Positions 9,440 through 18,143 of a stretch of DNA of 64,000 nt are shown in pieces. Source of the DNA: Novosphingobium subterraneum (GTDB lineage Bacteria; Pseudomonadota; Alphaproteobacteria; Sphingomonadales; Sphingomonadaceae); the NCBI RefSeq assembly GCF_000807925.1, contig NZ_JRVC01000010.1, forward strand, positions 99,378 to 163,377, read 5' to 3'. Positions within the stretch are counted from its first letter, which is position 1; each line of letters begins with the position of its first letter. Below the pieces are notes generated by a model. That model searched no databases. It had not been told where the DNA came from and saw nothing but the letters and a program-made list of their open reading frames with translations. Made by a program: the position numbers and the translations under genes.

Positions 9440-10672
9440 TCAAAGGCCGGGCAATCCGACAAAGGCGGCCCATGCCAGCATCGGCCCGATGCCAACGATG
9501 ATTGCGGCATAAAGCAGCAGCTTGCGCAGCATGGCAGGGCGTTCGTCTTCGGGCGCATTGCCGACGATCAGCGCGCCGTTGGTGGAAAACGGTGAGGTAT
9601 CGACGATGGTGTTGGCAATGCAGATCGCCGCGACGACCGGCATGACGGCGATGTGACCGCCAGCGAGAACGGGCAGGCTTAACGGGATGATGACCCCTAG
9701 CAGCGCCGTCGACGAAGCAAAGGCCGAGACGACGCCGGCAAGATAGCATAGCAGAAGAACTGCGAGACTGGCCGATCCGACCTGCCCGATCAGTGCGCTG
9801 ATTGCATCGAGCGTGCCGATTCTGTCGAGCAGGGTCACGTAGATGACGATGCCTGAGATGAGCAGGATGGTGGACCAGTCAACCTGCTTGAGCGCACCCT
9901 GCTGCGTACGCGGCGCAACCATTGCGAGCGCGAGGATCACCATGAGTGCCATGAACCCGATCTCGACCTTGAACAGCAGCGCGCCGGCGGCGAGGGCCAG
10001 CAGGCCGGCAAGCGTCCACGCCCCATCGCGGTCGAGCACCGGCACTTCAACATGGCCTTCGTGGTTCGTGCCTGCCACCGCCTCGCGCCGGGCATAGAAC
10101 AGCCAGACCATGAGGGCGATTGCGGCATTGAAGGCCGCGCTGGCGATGAACAGGTATTGCGCATCAGGCTCGATGCCGCTGCCGGTGAGGACCTTGGCGG
10201 TGATGCCGCCGTAGATCGAGATGGGCGAGAAGCTTCCTGCCTGGGCGCCGTGGACAACGAGCAGGCCCATCATCAATGGCGAAAAGCCGTGGCTGCGCGA
10301 AAAGCGCATGGCAATCGGGGCGACGATGGCGACCGCAGCAGGCCCGACAGCGCCAAGCGCCGTCAGCACGCCGGCGACGAGGAAGACAAGCAGCGGCAAA
10401 AGCGCCGTATGACTGCCCAGCAGCCCCGCCGCGCGCGCCACCAGCCAGTCTATCGCGCCATTCCTGCTGGCAATCCCGAACAGATAGGTGATGCCGAGCA
10501 GGGTCAGGAACAGGTCGGCAGGAAAGCCTGCCAGAACCTCCTTTACCGGCAGTCCTGCGCCGAATACGCCAAGCGCCAAAGCTGCTGCGAAGCCGATCAG
10601 CCCCATGTTTACCGGCAACCACACTGCCGCCACGAAGATCGCGACCAGAATCGCGATCGACAGGATCAACAT
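9440..10672 (-). CDS. matC: Dicarboxylate (malonate) transporter, MatC-type
   Basis: A 410-residue inner-membrane protein with about ten to twelve hydrophobic segments. The N-terminal half matches the MatC/SLC13-like pattern (FPADLFLTLLGITYLFGIA, then GAVGPAAVAIVAPIAM). The C-terminal half has the repeat ASSTALLGVIIPLSLPVL and IVDTSPFSTNGALI. MatC carries malonate into the cell. It lies 26 bases downstream of a malonyl-CoA synthetase gene and divergent from a GntR regulator, which matches the Rhizobium mat arrangement and supports malonate as substrate. Other C4-dicarboxylates remain possible. Confidence 0.82.
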   Translation of the reverse strand: MLILSIAILVAIFVAAVWLPVNMGLIGFAAALALGVFGAGLPVKEVLAGFPADLFLTLLGITYLFGIASRNGAIDWLVARAAGLLGSHTALLPLLVFLVAGVLTALGAVGPAAVAIVAPIAMRFSRSHGFSPLMMGLLVVHGAQAGSFSPISIYGGITAKVLTGSGIEPDAQYLFIASAAFNAAIALMVWLFYARREAVAGTNHEGHVEVPVLDRDGAWTLAGLLALAAGALLFKVEIGFMALMVILALAMVAPRTQQGALKQVDWSTILLISGIVIYVTLLDRIGTLDAISALIGQVGSASLAVLLLCYLAGVVSAFASSTALLGVIIPLSLPVLAGGHIAVMPVVAAICIANTIVDTSPFSTNGALIVGNAPEDERPAMLRKLLLYAAIIVGIGPMLAWAAFVGLPGL

Positions 10673-10698
10673 CTCTCATTCCCCTCCCGCACGTTGCC

Positions 10699-12231
10699 CT
10701 AGCTGGCGAAGAGTGCGGCATATTCCTGTCTTAGCAGTGCCTTCTGCATCTTGCCCATGGTGTTGCGCGGCAATTCATCAACGAAAACGACCGCGCGCGG
10801 CTGCTTGAAGCGGGCCAACCTGTCAGCCAGAGCGGCAATTACCCTATCGGCATCGAGCGTCGGGTCGGTCGCCTTCACCACGGCAACGACCGCCTCGCCC
10901 ATGTCGGCGTGGGGCACCCCAATCACCGCGCTTTCGGCGATGCCGGGGATCTCATCGAGCACGGCTTCGACTTCGGCCGGATAGATGTTGAAGCCCCCGG
11001 CGATGATCAGATCCTTGGCACGGCCGACGATATGCACATAGCCTTGCGGGTCGATGTAGCCCAGGTCGCCGGTGATGAAGAAGCCATCGTCGCGGAATTC
11101 CTCGGCAGTCTTCTCAGGCATCTGCCAGTAACCGCGAAACACGTTGGGTCCTTTGACCTCGATCACGCCAATCTCGCCTTGGGGCATTTCGACTCCGCTT
11201 TCGGGCTGGGCAATGCGCAAGATCACGCCCCGGAGCGGGAATCCTACGCTGCCCGGCTTGCGCTTGCCATCATAGGGATTGGAAGTGTTCATGTTGGTTT
11301 CGGTCATGCCATAGCGTTCGAGGATCGCTTGCCCGGTGAGAGCGGCAAAATCCTTGTGGACCTCCGCCGAGAGGGGCGCCGAACCTGAAATGAAGAGGCG
11401 CATATGGCTGACAAGCTCGCGAGTGAAACCGGCATGGCCCAATAACCGCGAATAGAAGGTCGGCACCCCCATCAACACGCTTGCCTGCGGCATCAGCCTG
11501 ACAAGTTCATCAGCATCGAACCGCGGCAGGAAGATCATCGCCGAGCCCGCCGCGATCGTGACGTTGGTTGCCACGAACAAGCCGTGCGTGTGAAAGATCG
11601 GCAGGGCATGAAGCAACCGGTCGGCGCTGGTGAAGCGCCAATAATCGAGCAGGGTCAGCGCATTCGAGGCCAGGTTCGCATGGCTCAGCATTGCTCCCTT
11701 GCTGCGCCCGGTTGTGCCGGAGGTGTAAAGGATCGCAGCGAGGTCGTCCGGCTGCGGAATGTGGCGCGGGAAGGCTTCGGGCTGGCCTGCCGCGGCTGCG
11801 ACGAGCGTTCCGCCGGTGCCTTCTGTGTCGAGCGTCAGCAGCGCAGGCAGGCCAAGCTCGCTGCACAAGTCCGACATGGCCGCCTCATCAGTGGTACGGC
11901 ACAGAACGAGGGCGGGGCGCGCATCACCAAGGAAGTAGCGCAATTCGCCTATCGTATACGCAGTGTTGAGCGGGAGGTAGACAGCGCCCGACAGCAGCGC
12001 GGCCAGCCAGGTGAGCAACGCTGTCTGCGATTTCTCGACCTGGACAGCCACACGGTCGCCCGGCATCACGCCATTGGCGCGAAATGCATGGGCGATCTGG
12101 GCAGCGCGAACTGCGGCGCTACGGTAACTCAGCTCTGCTCCATCCGGACCGATCAGGAAGGGTGCACATGGTTGAGATTCGCAATGGCCCAGAAACAGGC
12201 TGAGGATGTCGTGCGGCGCACCGTAAGGCAA
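10699..12231 (-). CDS. matB: Malonyl-CoA synthetase (acyl-CoA ligase, MatB-like)
   Basis: A 510-residue ANL-superfamily ligase. The A3 motif is YTSGTTGRSKGAML. The HALPIFHTHGLFVATNV and VLMGVPTFYSRLL segments are characteristic of MatB. The later motifs MTETNMNTSNPYDGKRKPGSVG, TGDLG and the catalytic lysine region LPRNTMGKMQKALL are intact. It converts malonate (and, in known homologues, methylmalonate) plus CoA and ATP to the CoA thioester. With matC it forms a malonate uptake and activation pair. No malonyl-CoA decarboxylase (matA) is present next to it, unlike the Rhizobium operon. Confidence 0.9.
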   Translation of the reverse strand: MPYGAPHDILSLFLGHCESQPCAPFLIGPDGAELSYRSAAVRAAQIAHAFRANGVMPGDRVAVQVEKSQTALLTWLAALLSGAVYLPLNTAYTIGELRYFLGDARPALVLCRTTDEAAMSDLCSELGLPALLTLDTEGTGGTLVAAAAGQPEAFPRHIPQPDDLAAILYTSGTTGRSKGAMLSHANLASNALTLLDYWRFTSADRLLHALPIFHTHGLFVATNVTIAAGSAMIFLPRFDADELVRLMPQASVLMGVPTFYSRLLGHAGFTRELVSHMRLFISGSAPLSAEVHKDFAALTGQAILERYGMTETNMNTSNPYDGKRKPGSVGFPLRGVILRIAQPESGVEMPQGEIGVIEVKGPNVFRGYWQMPEKTAEEFRDDGFFITGDLGYIDPQGYVHIVGRAKDLIIAGGFNIYPAEVEAVLDEIPGIAESAVIGVPHADMGEAVVAVVKATDPTLDADRVIAALADRLARFKQPRAVVFVDELPRNTMGKMQKALLRQEYAALFAS

Positions 12232-12282
12232 TTGGCAGGTCCTTGAGCAGGACTCGGGAACAGGTTGTTTCCGGAGTGTGTG

Positions 12283-12299
12283 TATGCAAGAATTCCATA
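12283..12299. promoter_or_regulatory. Candidate GntR operator between matB and the GntR gene
   Basis: TATGCAAGAATTCCATA is an interrupted palindrome (TATG-n-AA-nnn-TT-n-CATA) in the 93-base divergent gap. On the minus strand it overlaps a possible matB -10 (TATGGA), with TTGATG about 18 bases upstream. The position suits autorepression and matBC control by the adjacent GntR/FCD protein. No binding data; inferred from symmetry and place. Confidence 0.45.
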
Positions 12300-12324
12300 A
12301 TCACACTATCGGGCATGCATCAAC

Positions 12325-13011
12325 ATGATTTCGGAAAATGACCACGCCGGCGGGATGCTGCGTTCGGAGCGCATCCGCCTCGCGCTTGCGGACGAAATTA
12401 CCAGCGGCATTCTGGCGCCCGGCACCCAGCTGGACGAGCAGCAACTGGGCGACCGGTTCGGCGCCTCGCGCACGCCGGTTCGCGAAGCCTTGCGGCAATT
12501 GGCCGCGGAGGGACTGGTCGAAATGCGACCGCGGCGCGGTGCGGTCGTGGCCGCGATGACGGCAGAGCGGGTGTTCGAGATGTTCGAACTCTCAGCGGAA
12601 ATCGAAGCGCTGTGCGTGCGCCTGGCGGCGTGGCGAATGACCCCTCTCGAACGGAGCGCGCTGAGGAAAATCCACGAAGAATCGGCCATTTTGGTGGAGA
12701 ATGACGATGTGGAGGAGTACGACCGACTGAACTGGCGGTTCCACGATGCGATTTATGAGGGAACCCACAACACCTTCATCGTGGAACAGGCAAAGCTCCT
12801 TCGTGAGCGCATGGCCGCCTTTCGCAGAGCGCAGTTGCGACAGGGTGGACGACCCGCGCGGTCGCGCAACGAACACGGCGAACTGGTCGAGGCCGTAATG
12901 CGTGGCGATGGGGAAGAAGCGGCCAAACTGATGCGTGCGCACATGTTCAACGCTTCGAACGCGCTCGAAGGATACGCTCGCCTTTTCACCAGTCCCGACG
13001 TGCAAGGCTGA
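12325..13011 (+). CDS. GntR-family regulator, FadR/FCD subfamily (MatR-like)
   Basis: A 228-residue regulator. Residues 14-75 form the winged HTH with the GntR signature LDEQQLGDRFGASRTPVREALRQL. Residues 85-215 form an all-helical FCD ligand domain with metal-type residues in FHDAIYEGTHN and the final RAHMFNASN helix. FCD domains usually bind a carboxylate ligand. It is divergent from matBC, so by analogy with MatR it probably senses malonate or malonyl-CoA and represses matBC until inducer is present. The TBDR that follows may share its control, because a related half-site lies before it. Confidence 0.9.
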   Translation: MISENDHAGGMLRSERIRLALADEITSGILAPGTQLDEQQLGDRFGASRTPVREALRQLAAEGLVEMRPRRGAVVAAMTAERVFEMFELSAEIEALCVRLAAWRMTPLERSALRKIHEESAILVENDDVEEYDRLNWRFHDAIYEGTHNTFIVEQAKLLRERMAAFRRAQLRQGGRPARSRNEHGELVEAVMRGDGEEAAKLMRAHMFNASNALEGYARLFTSPDVQG

Positions 13012-13073
13012 CGATACCCTCAACAAGGCCAGTGGGAACTGGCAACAATTTTGGCTTGCGCTGTCAAAACAAG

Positions 13074-13093
13074 TATGCAAGGCAAGAGGCATA
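13074..13093. promoter_or_regulatory. Candidate operator upstream of the second TBDR
   Basis: TATGCAAGGCAAGAGGCATA has inverted ends TATGC and GCATA. It shares the 8-mer TATGCAAG with the matB/GntR site at 12283. A TTGGCT box 17 bases upstream of TATGCA would place the site on a promoter -10 for the receptor gene. Inferred only. Confidence 0.35.
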
Positions 13094-13227
13094 ACGACCG
13101 CGCGTATACATTGCAGCGGCTGAGAGGGATGCCAGAACCAAGCCACAGGGGCGATATGTGAGCCCTGGCGCCCCCTCTGCTGACAGCGCTGTCGATAAGG
13201 GTGCAGGTTTCAAAAGGGAGGATTACG

Positions 13228-15468
13228 ATGAGAAAACTGCAGTTCGCGTGCCTGGCATCGGCACTGTCTCTGGCGGCTACGTCCGCCTACGCCCAGGATG
13301 CCAGCGAGGCGCCGACAGATGGCGACATCGTCGTCACGGCAAACCGCACTTCGTCGCTGCTGTCCAAGACCCCGATTGCAATGACGGCTGTCGGCGGTGA
13401 CGATCTGATCGCCTCGGGCATCACCAACCCGACGCAGCTTGAGGAAAGCGTTCCCAACCTGTCTATCGTGCGCGGCAACGGCCTGCAGATCACCATTCGC
13501 GGCGTGACCAGCACCGACGGTACCGAAAAGGGCGATCCTTCGGCGGCCTTCATGGTCAACGGCGTCTACCTGGCGCGTCCGCAGGCTCAGGAAGTCTCGT
13601 TTTTCGACATCGAGCGGGTAGAAGTGCTGCGCGGCCCGCAGGGCACGCTCTATGGGCGCAACTCGACGGCCGGCGTGGTCAACATCCTCACGGTTCAGCC
13701 CAAGTTCGAATTTGGCGCACGCGCCGATGTTTCCTACGGCAATTTCAACGCGCTGAATGGTACTGCCGTCATCAACGTCCCGGCTGGCGAAACGATTGCC
13801 TTCCGCGTTGCCGCGAACATCGACCAGCGTGACAGCTATCTCATCGATGGCGCACCGAACGATGGCGTGACGCTCAACAAGTTCAAGGACAACAAGTCTG
13901 TCCGCCTGTCAGCACTGTTCAAGCCGACCCCTGACCTCAGCCTTCTGCTTGTCGGTGATTACAGCAAGGTGAAGGGCAACCCCACCAACGGTGTTCCCAC
14001 CACGCAGTTCTATAGCAACATCACGAGCGGTGGTCGCCAGAACTTCAGCGCGCCAACCTATCTGGGCGCCGATCCCGATGTCGCCCGCACGTTGAGCCGC
14101 ACGCAGGCGCAGCAGGCCTTCCGCAACAACGAGGAAAAGGGCGTGATGGGCGAGCTCAACTACACGTTGGGCAATGTCACGCTTACCTATCTCGGGTCAT
14201 ACCGTGAATCGGAACGCAAGGAATTCAGCAACGCCGCCAATGGCGCGTTCTCGGCAGACTTTGCGGGCAAGTACTGGCAAACCTCGCAGGAAGTCCGTCT
14301 CGCTTATGGTGGTGATGGCCCGCTGCAGGCGCAGATCGGCGGATACTACTTCAAGGAAAAGTCAGGCATTGCCTTCTTCCTGAACAATCTGCTGGGTGCC
14401 AACACGCGCTTCGGCTTCCCGCAGGACCCGACAATTGCCGAGAACAAGTCAGTCTTCGGGCAGGCAACCTATGAAATTGTCCCTGACCTGAAGATCACGG
14501 GCGGCGTCCGCTACTCGCACGACCTCAAGTCGCGCGTCGGCAACACGGTGGTCGATTACTACGACAGCATCGGCACATCCTATAGCATCGGCAACTTCAT
14601 CCGCCGCCAGATCAACCAGAACAACGATGCCAAGCGCACCTTCAGCCGCGTGACCTGGCGGGCGGGGGTCGATTACGACACGTCGCTCGGCCTGATCTTC
14701 GCGTCGGTCTCCACCGGTTACAAGGCAGGTGGCTTCAACGATGGCTGCGAGATCGGCAAGGGTGCCAACTGCGCATTGCCCGCAGAAGCGCTTTACTATG
14801 ATCCCGAAACCCTCACCGCTTATGAAGCAGGCTTCAAGTTCCGCTTCAGCCCGGCATTCCGCCTCAACGGCACGATCTTCCACTATGACTATGCAGGCCT
14901 GCAGCTTTCGCAGCTGTCCGACATTTGCGGTGGGCCTTGCCAGGTTACGACCAACGCTGCGAAGGCGAAGGTTGATGGCGTGGAGCTTGATGCCCAGATC
15001 CAGCCTTCGGATCGCTTGACGGTCAGGCTGGCACTGAACTGGCTCGATGCCCGATATGACGAATATGCTCCTGCATACAACGATACTTCGGTCACGCCGA
15101 ATGTACGCCGCTCGGTGAATTTCGCCGGTCGTGCGCTCAATCGCAGCCCGAAGTGGAGCTGGGTTGCCGGGGCGAACTATGTCCTGCCGGTGGGCGAAGG
15201 GCGCATCGTGTTCGACGCACAGACTGCGGCCCGCAGCCGTTACGAAGTGACCGACCTCGCCAACTTTGCCTACTTCTACCAGCCGGCAGCGACGAAGACC
15301 GACGTCTCGGTGACTTACAGAGCGCCGGAGGATCGCTTCTACTTCGCCGCATTTGCCGAAAACCTCGAGAACAACCTCGTGGTAACCGGAGCAAGCACCG
15401 GGCTGTTCGGAGCTGTCACTTTCGCCGATCCGCGCACCTATGGTGTCCGTGCCGGCGTCAAGTTCTGA
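13228..15468 (+). CDS. TonB-dependent outer-membrane receptor (malonate-cluster neighbour)
   Basis: A 746-residue receptor. The ATG at 13228 follows an AAAGGGAGG ribosome site and gives a signal peptide ending in AATSAYAQ. The TonB box is DIVVTANRTS. The plug motif VEVLRGPQGTLYGRNSTAGVVN is intact and the barrel ends in GVRAGVKF. It lies 216 bases downstream of the GntR gene on the same strand with its own likely promoter. The substrate is not known; sphingomonad receptors of this size commonly carry aromatic or plant-derived compounds. Whether it serves malonate metabolism or another ligand sensed by the same regulator is open. Confidence 0.95.
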   Translation: MRKLQFACLASALSLAATSAYAQDASEAPTDGDIVVTANRTSSLLSKTPIAMTAVGGDDLIASGITNPTQLEESVPNLSIVRGNGLQITIRGVTSTDGTEKGDPSAAFMVNGVYLARPQAQEVSFFDIERVEVLRGPQGTLYGRNSTAGVVNILTVQPKFEFGARADVSYGNFNALNGTAVINVPAGETIAFRVAANIDQRDSYLIDGAPNDGVTLNKFKDNKSVRLSALFKPTPDLSLLLVGDYSKVKGNPTNGVPTTQFYSNITSGGRQNFSAPTYLGADPDVARTLSRTQAQQAFRNNEEKGVMGELNYTLGNVTLTYLGSYRESERKEFSNAANGAFSADFAGKYWQTSQEVRLAYGGDGPLQAQIGGYYFKEKSGIAFFLNNLLGANTRFGFPQDPTIAENKSVFGQATYEIVPDLKITGGVRYSHDLKSRVGNTVVDYYDSIGTSYSIGNFIRRQINQNNDAKRTFSRVTWRAGVDYDTSLGLIFASVSTGYKAGGFNDGCEIGKGANCALPAEALYYDPETLTAYEAGFKFRFSPAFRLNGTIFHYDYAGLQLSQLSDICGGPCQVTTNAAKAKVDGVELDAQIQPSDRLTVRLALNWLDARYDEYAPAYNDTSVTPNVRRSVNFAGRALNRSPKWSWVAGANYVLPVGEGRIVFDAQTAARSRYEVTDLANFAYFYQPAATKTDVSVTYRAPEDRFYFAAFAENLENNLVVTGASTGLFGAVTFADPRTYGVRAGVKF

Positions 15469-15484
15469 CGGGAGAAACTCCCTC

Positions 15485-15545
15485 GCCGACTGGCATGAGG
15501 GCAAGTCGGCAAACGGGCGGGCGGGGCTATCTGGCCTCGCCCGTT
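15485..15545. terminator. Pair of hairpins between convergent TBDR and SDR genes
   Basis: A first perfect stem is GCCGACT (15485-15491) with AGTCGGC (15504-15510). A second is AACGGGCG (15512-15519) with CGCCCGTT (15538-15545). They fall in the 147-base gap between convergent stop codons, the usual place for a bidirectional terminator. No long T tract follows, so the call is tentative. Confidence 0.45.
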
Positions 15546-15615
15546 CGCATTCCAGAATCTCGGAACGATAAGTTTCCGGAAGCCCCCGCCTGATGGTTCC
15601 CTGTGGATCTTCGGC

Positions 15616-16386
15616 TCAGCTTTCCACGCGGGGTTCCACCTGAATTAGCGAGACAGCTGTGCGGCGAGGCTGGGTCAGCATGAAGTGCGTGGCAACCGCA
15701 ATGTCTTCTGCACGAAGCATCTTCTGGGCATTGATGGCATTGCGCTGATCTTCGTCAGAGTACTCCGGATACTGGAAGTCGGCGCCGGTCAGCCCCGGTT
15801 CGATCAGGCCGACCTTGATGTCCTTGGGTGCCATTTCTTCCCGGAATGCGGCGGCAAAGCCCTGGACGCCGGACTTTGCCGCGACATAGACCGAGCTGCC
15901 CTTGCCGCGAGAGACTGCCGACATCGACCCGATCAACACGATGTCGCCACCGTTGCCCATCCGCCGCGCCGCTTCCCGCGATGCAACCACATAGGCGACC
16001 AGATCGGTTTCCAACTGATAGCGCAGTTCCCCTTCGTTGACGTCCATCGGGGTCTGCGCGGGAACTGCAGCGTTGATGATTGCAACATCGATCGCACCGC
16101 CCAATGCTGCGTCGGCAGCACTCCAGAACCGGCGCATGTCCTCAGGCCGTGCCAGATCGACCGCAACGCCATCGCCCTTTCCGACGTTGTTGATCCGGTC
16201 GAGCGCATCGGCAAGATGCTGCTCGTCGCGGCCGCAGATAAATACGGATGCTCCTTCGCTGGCCAGAAGCACGGCGATCGCGCGGCCAATTCCCGTTGTA
16301 CCACCGGTAACGACCACCCGCTTGCCATCAAGGCTCGGTTGCTCGGTGTGCGCGTCGTCAAGATCGAGGGCAATTTGGCCAGACAT
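15616..16386 (-). CDS. Short-chain dehydrogenase/reductase
   Basis: A 256-residue SDR. The nucleotide motif TGGTTGIG lies near residue 27 and the second-strand motif is CGRDEQ, an Arg that often signals NADP preference. NAAV stands in place of NNAG. Catalytic Ser and Tyr/Lys lie in IGSMSAVSRGKGSSVYVAAKSG. The C-terminus is slightly longer than usual and ends RRTAVSLIQVEPRVES. It is a single gene between the TBDR and the signalling block, with 110 bases to the next gene, so context gives no substrate. Confidence 0.88.
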   Translation of the reverse strand: MSGQIALDLDDAHTEQPSLDGKRVVVTGGTTGIGRAIAVLLASEGASVFICGRDEQHLADALDRINNVGKGDGVAVDLARPEDMRRFWSAADAALGGAIDVAIINAAVPAQTPMDVNEGELRYQLETDLVAYVVASREAARRMGNGGDIVLIGSMSAVSRGKGSSVYVAAKSGVQGFAAAFREEMAPKDIKVGLIEPGLTGADFQYPEYSDEDQRNAINAQKMLRAEDIAVATHFMLTQPRRTAVSLIQVEPRVES

Positions 16387-16496
16387 GAAATTCTCCGCGT
16401 CAGCAGCTCCGACAGAATGCCGGACGCTCGCAAGAGAACTGCATGAGATGGGCGGCGGTTTCCCGGATCAACCGGCTTCAGCCAGCATCCGTCGCA

Positions 16497-18143
16497 TCAG
16501 GAGGATGGCCACGCTTGCAACAGCTGGCAATACTCGTCGAAACGGAGGGGTTTCGAGATGACGAAACCCTGCAGCGTATTGCAGTCGTTCTCTGCCAGCC
16601 AGCGCCGCTGTGACTCCAATTCGACACCTTCGGCCACCGTTTCCAACCCCAGCATCTTGGCCAGACCGATGATGCCCAGCACGATCTTCTGGTCGGGGCC
16701 AGACTCCGCCACGCGCTGGACGAAGCTGCGGTCGATCTTGATGGTGTCCACGGTGCAGGCCTGCAAGTGGGCGAGCGAGGAGTAACCAGTGCCGAAATCG
16801 TCCAGAGCAACGGCGATGCCGCGGGCATGCAGAGCCTTCACGATGGAATCGGCCTGTCGCGTATCGGTAATGACCGACGTTTCGGTCACTTCAACCTCGA
16901 GCAAATGCTCGCTCGCACCATAATCGGCAAAGATCCGCGAAATCCTGGCGGGCAGATCGGGGGTGAATTCGGATGCACCAATATTGACCGCCAGGCGAGG
17001 GGGGAGGCCCTTCTTCACCAGAGCCAGTTGCGCGACCGCTGCTTCGCGCAGGACCCAGTCGGTCAGATGCGAAAGCAGACCCGCGCGTTCGACCACGGGG
17101 ATGAACGTTGCCGGAGAGAGATGCCCGAGCAACGGGCTTTCCCAGCGGACCAGCACTTCGGCCGACAAGGGACGTCCGCTCTCCGCGCAGACCTTGGGCT
17201 GATAGCAGACGTGCAGCTGGCCCTGTTGCAACGCCGTTATCAGCTCGGCACGGATCGAACTGGCCAGACGCATGTCGGACATGGCCGCCCCTTCGAGCTG
17301 GAGCAGTCGCCCACCACCCTCGCGCCGCAGAAGTCGCGCGGCTTCCATCAGACGTTCAAGCAGGGGTTCCCCGCACTTTGCCATGCCGATCTCGGCCGTC
17401 ACCGCCGAAAGGGAAAGACGCGACCGCACCCAGGTCAAAGGCTTGCTGTCGCGAACCTTGAGTTCGACCAGCGGCTGCAAGGCTTGCTCCAGAACAGCGA
17501 GGCTGTTGCCGATCACCGCCCAGGCATGGCCGTGCACTTTGAACACTTCAAGACCGGCCCGCCTCGCCATCCTGTCGATCAAGGTCTGGATCCGGCCTTC
17601 GCCTTGTCCTTCGAACCTGCTTGCCAACTCGGGCTGGCTGTCGATCTTCACCACTGCCACCGCTTCGCCCGGTCTGGCGCGGGAAAGTCGGGCCAGGAAA
17701 GTCGCACGTCCGTCCGGGTCCGGTTCCTCCCGGGCTGCGGCGTGGCGCTGGGCGGCATTCTGCAGGTGGCTTTCGACCGTGGCGATCAACAGGTCATAAT
17801 CGACTGGCTTGACCAGATAGTCATCTGCCCCTGCACGCCGACCCGAAATCATTGTCGTGCGATCATTGAACGCGGTCAGAAACACGAACGGAACAAGCGA
17901 CTGCGCATTGCGGCGCGCCCTCAGGGTTTCAAGAAGCTCGATGCCGTTCATCCCAGGCATCTGCACGTCGCAGAGCACGAGATCGGGCAATGCTTCGTCC
18001 ATCCGGGCAAGCGCAGCCTCGGCGTTCTCCGCCTTGTCGATCTGGAATCCGTGGTCGGCCAGTTCCTCTGCAATGTCGCGCAGGATCTCTGGCTCGTCCT
18101 CGACACAGAGAACACGGAAGTCCTTGGGTGAGAATGCACTCAT
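16497..18143 (-). CDS. Response regulator with EAL phosphodiesterase domain
   Basis: A 548-residue protein. Residues 5-125 form a receiver domain with phospho-acceptor Asp in LVLCDVQMPGMNG and Lys in VKPVD. Residues of about 140-290 look like a worn GGDEF fold with no GGDEF motif. Residues 300-540 form an EAL domain with AEVLVRW (EVL for EAL), LAVNIGASEF, VEVTET, ALDDFGTGYSS, TIKIDRSF and AEGVE, so the metal and catalytic residues look complete. It should hydrolyse c-di-GMP when phosphorylated. The ATG at 18143 overlaps the kinase stop (TGATG); a GTG one codon earlier is possible. The kinase encoded directly upstream is the natural partner. Confidence 0.9.
   Translation of the reverse strand: MSAFSPKDFRVLCVEDEPEILRDIAEELADHGFQIDKAENAEAALARMDEALPDLVLCDVQMPGMNGIELLETLRARRNAQSLVPFVFLTAFNDRTTMISGRRAGADDYLVKPVDYDLLIATVESHLQNAAQRHAAAREEPDPDGRATFLARLSRARPGEAVAVVKIDSQPELASRFEGQGEGRIQTLIDRMARRAGLEVFKVHGHAWAVIGNSLAVLEQALQPLVELKVRDSKPLTWVRSRLSLSAVTAEIGMAKCGEPLLERLMEAARLLRREGGGRLLQLEGAAMSDMRLASSIRAELITALQQGQLHVCYQPKVCAESGRPLSAEVLVRWESPLLGHLSPATFIPVVERAGLLSHLTDWVLREAAVAQLALVKKGLPPRLAVNIGASEFTPDLPARISRIFADYGASEHLLEVEVTETSVITDTRQADSIVKALHARGIAVALDDFGTGYSSLAHLQACTVDTIKIDRSFVQRVAESGPDQKIVLGIIGLAKMLGLETVAEGVELESQRRWLAENDCNTLQGFVISKPLRFDEYCQLLQAWPSS

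Noticed and set aside
13115..13160. CTGAGAGGGATGCCAGAACC upstream of the second TBDR, reminiscent of a thiamine riboswitch fragment
   Set aside because: The rest of the THI box (the GAACCTGATC core and TAATACC) is missing and no pairing arms fit.
14449..15504. Minus-strand frame of about 350 codons within the second TBDR
   Set aside because: It is antisense to a conserved receptor barrel, lacks recognisable motifs and has no ribosome site.
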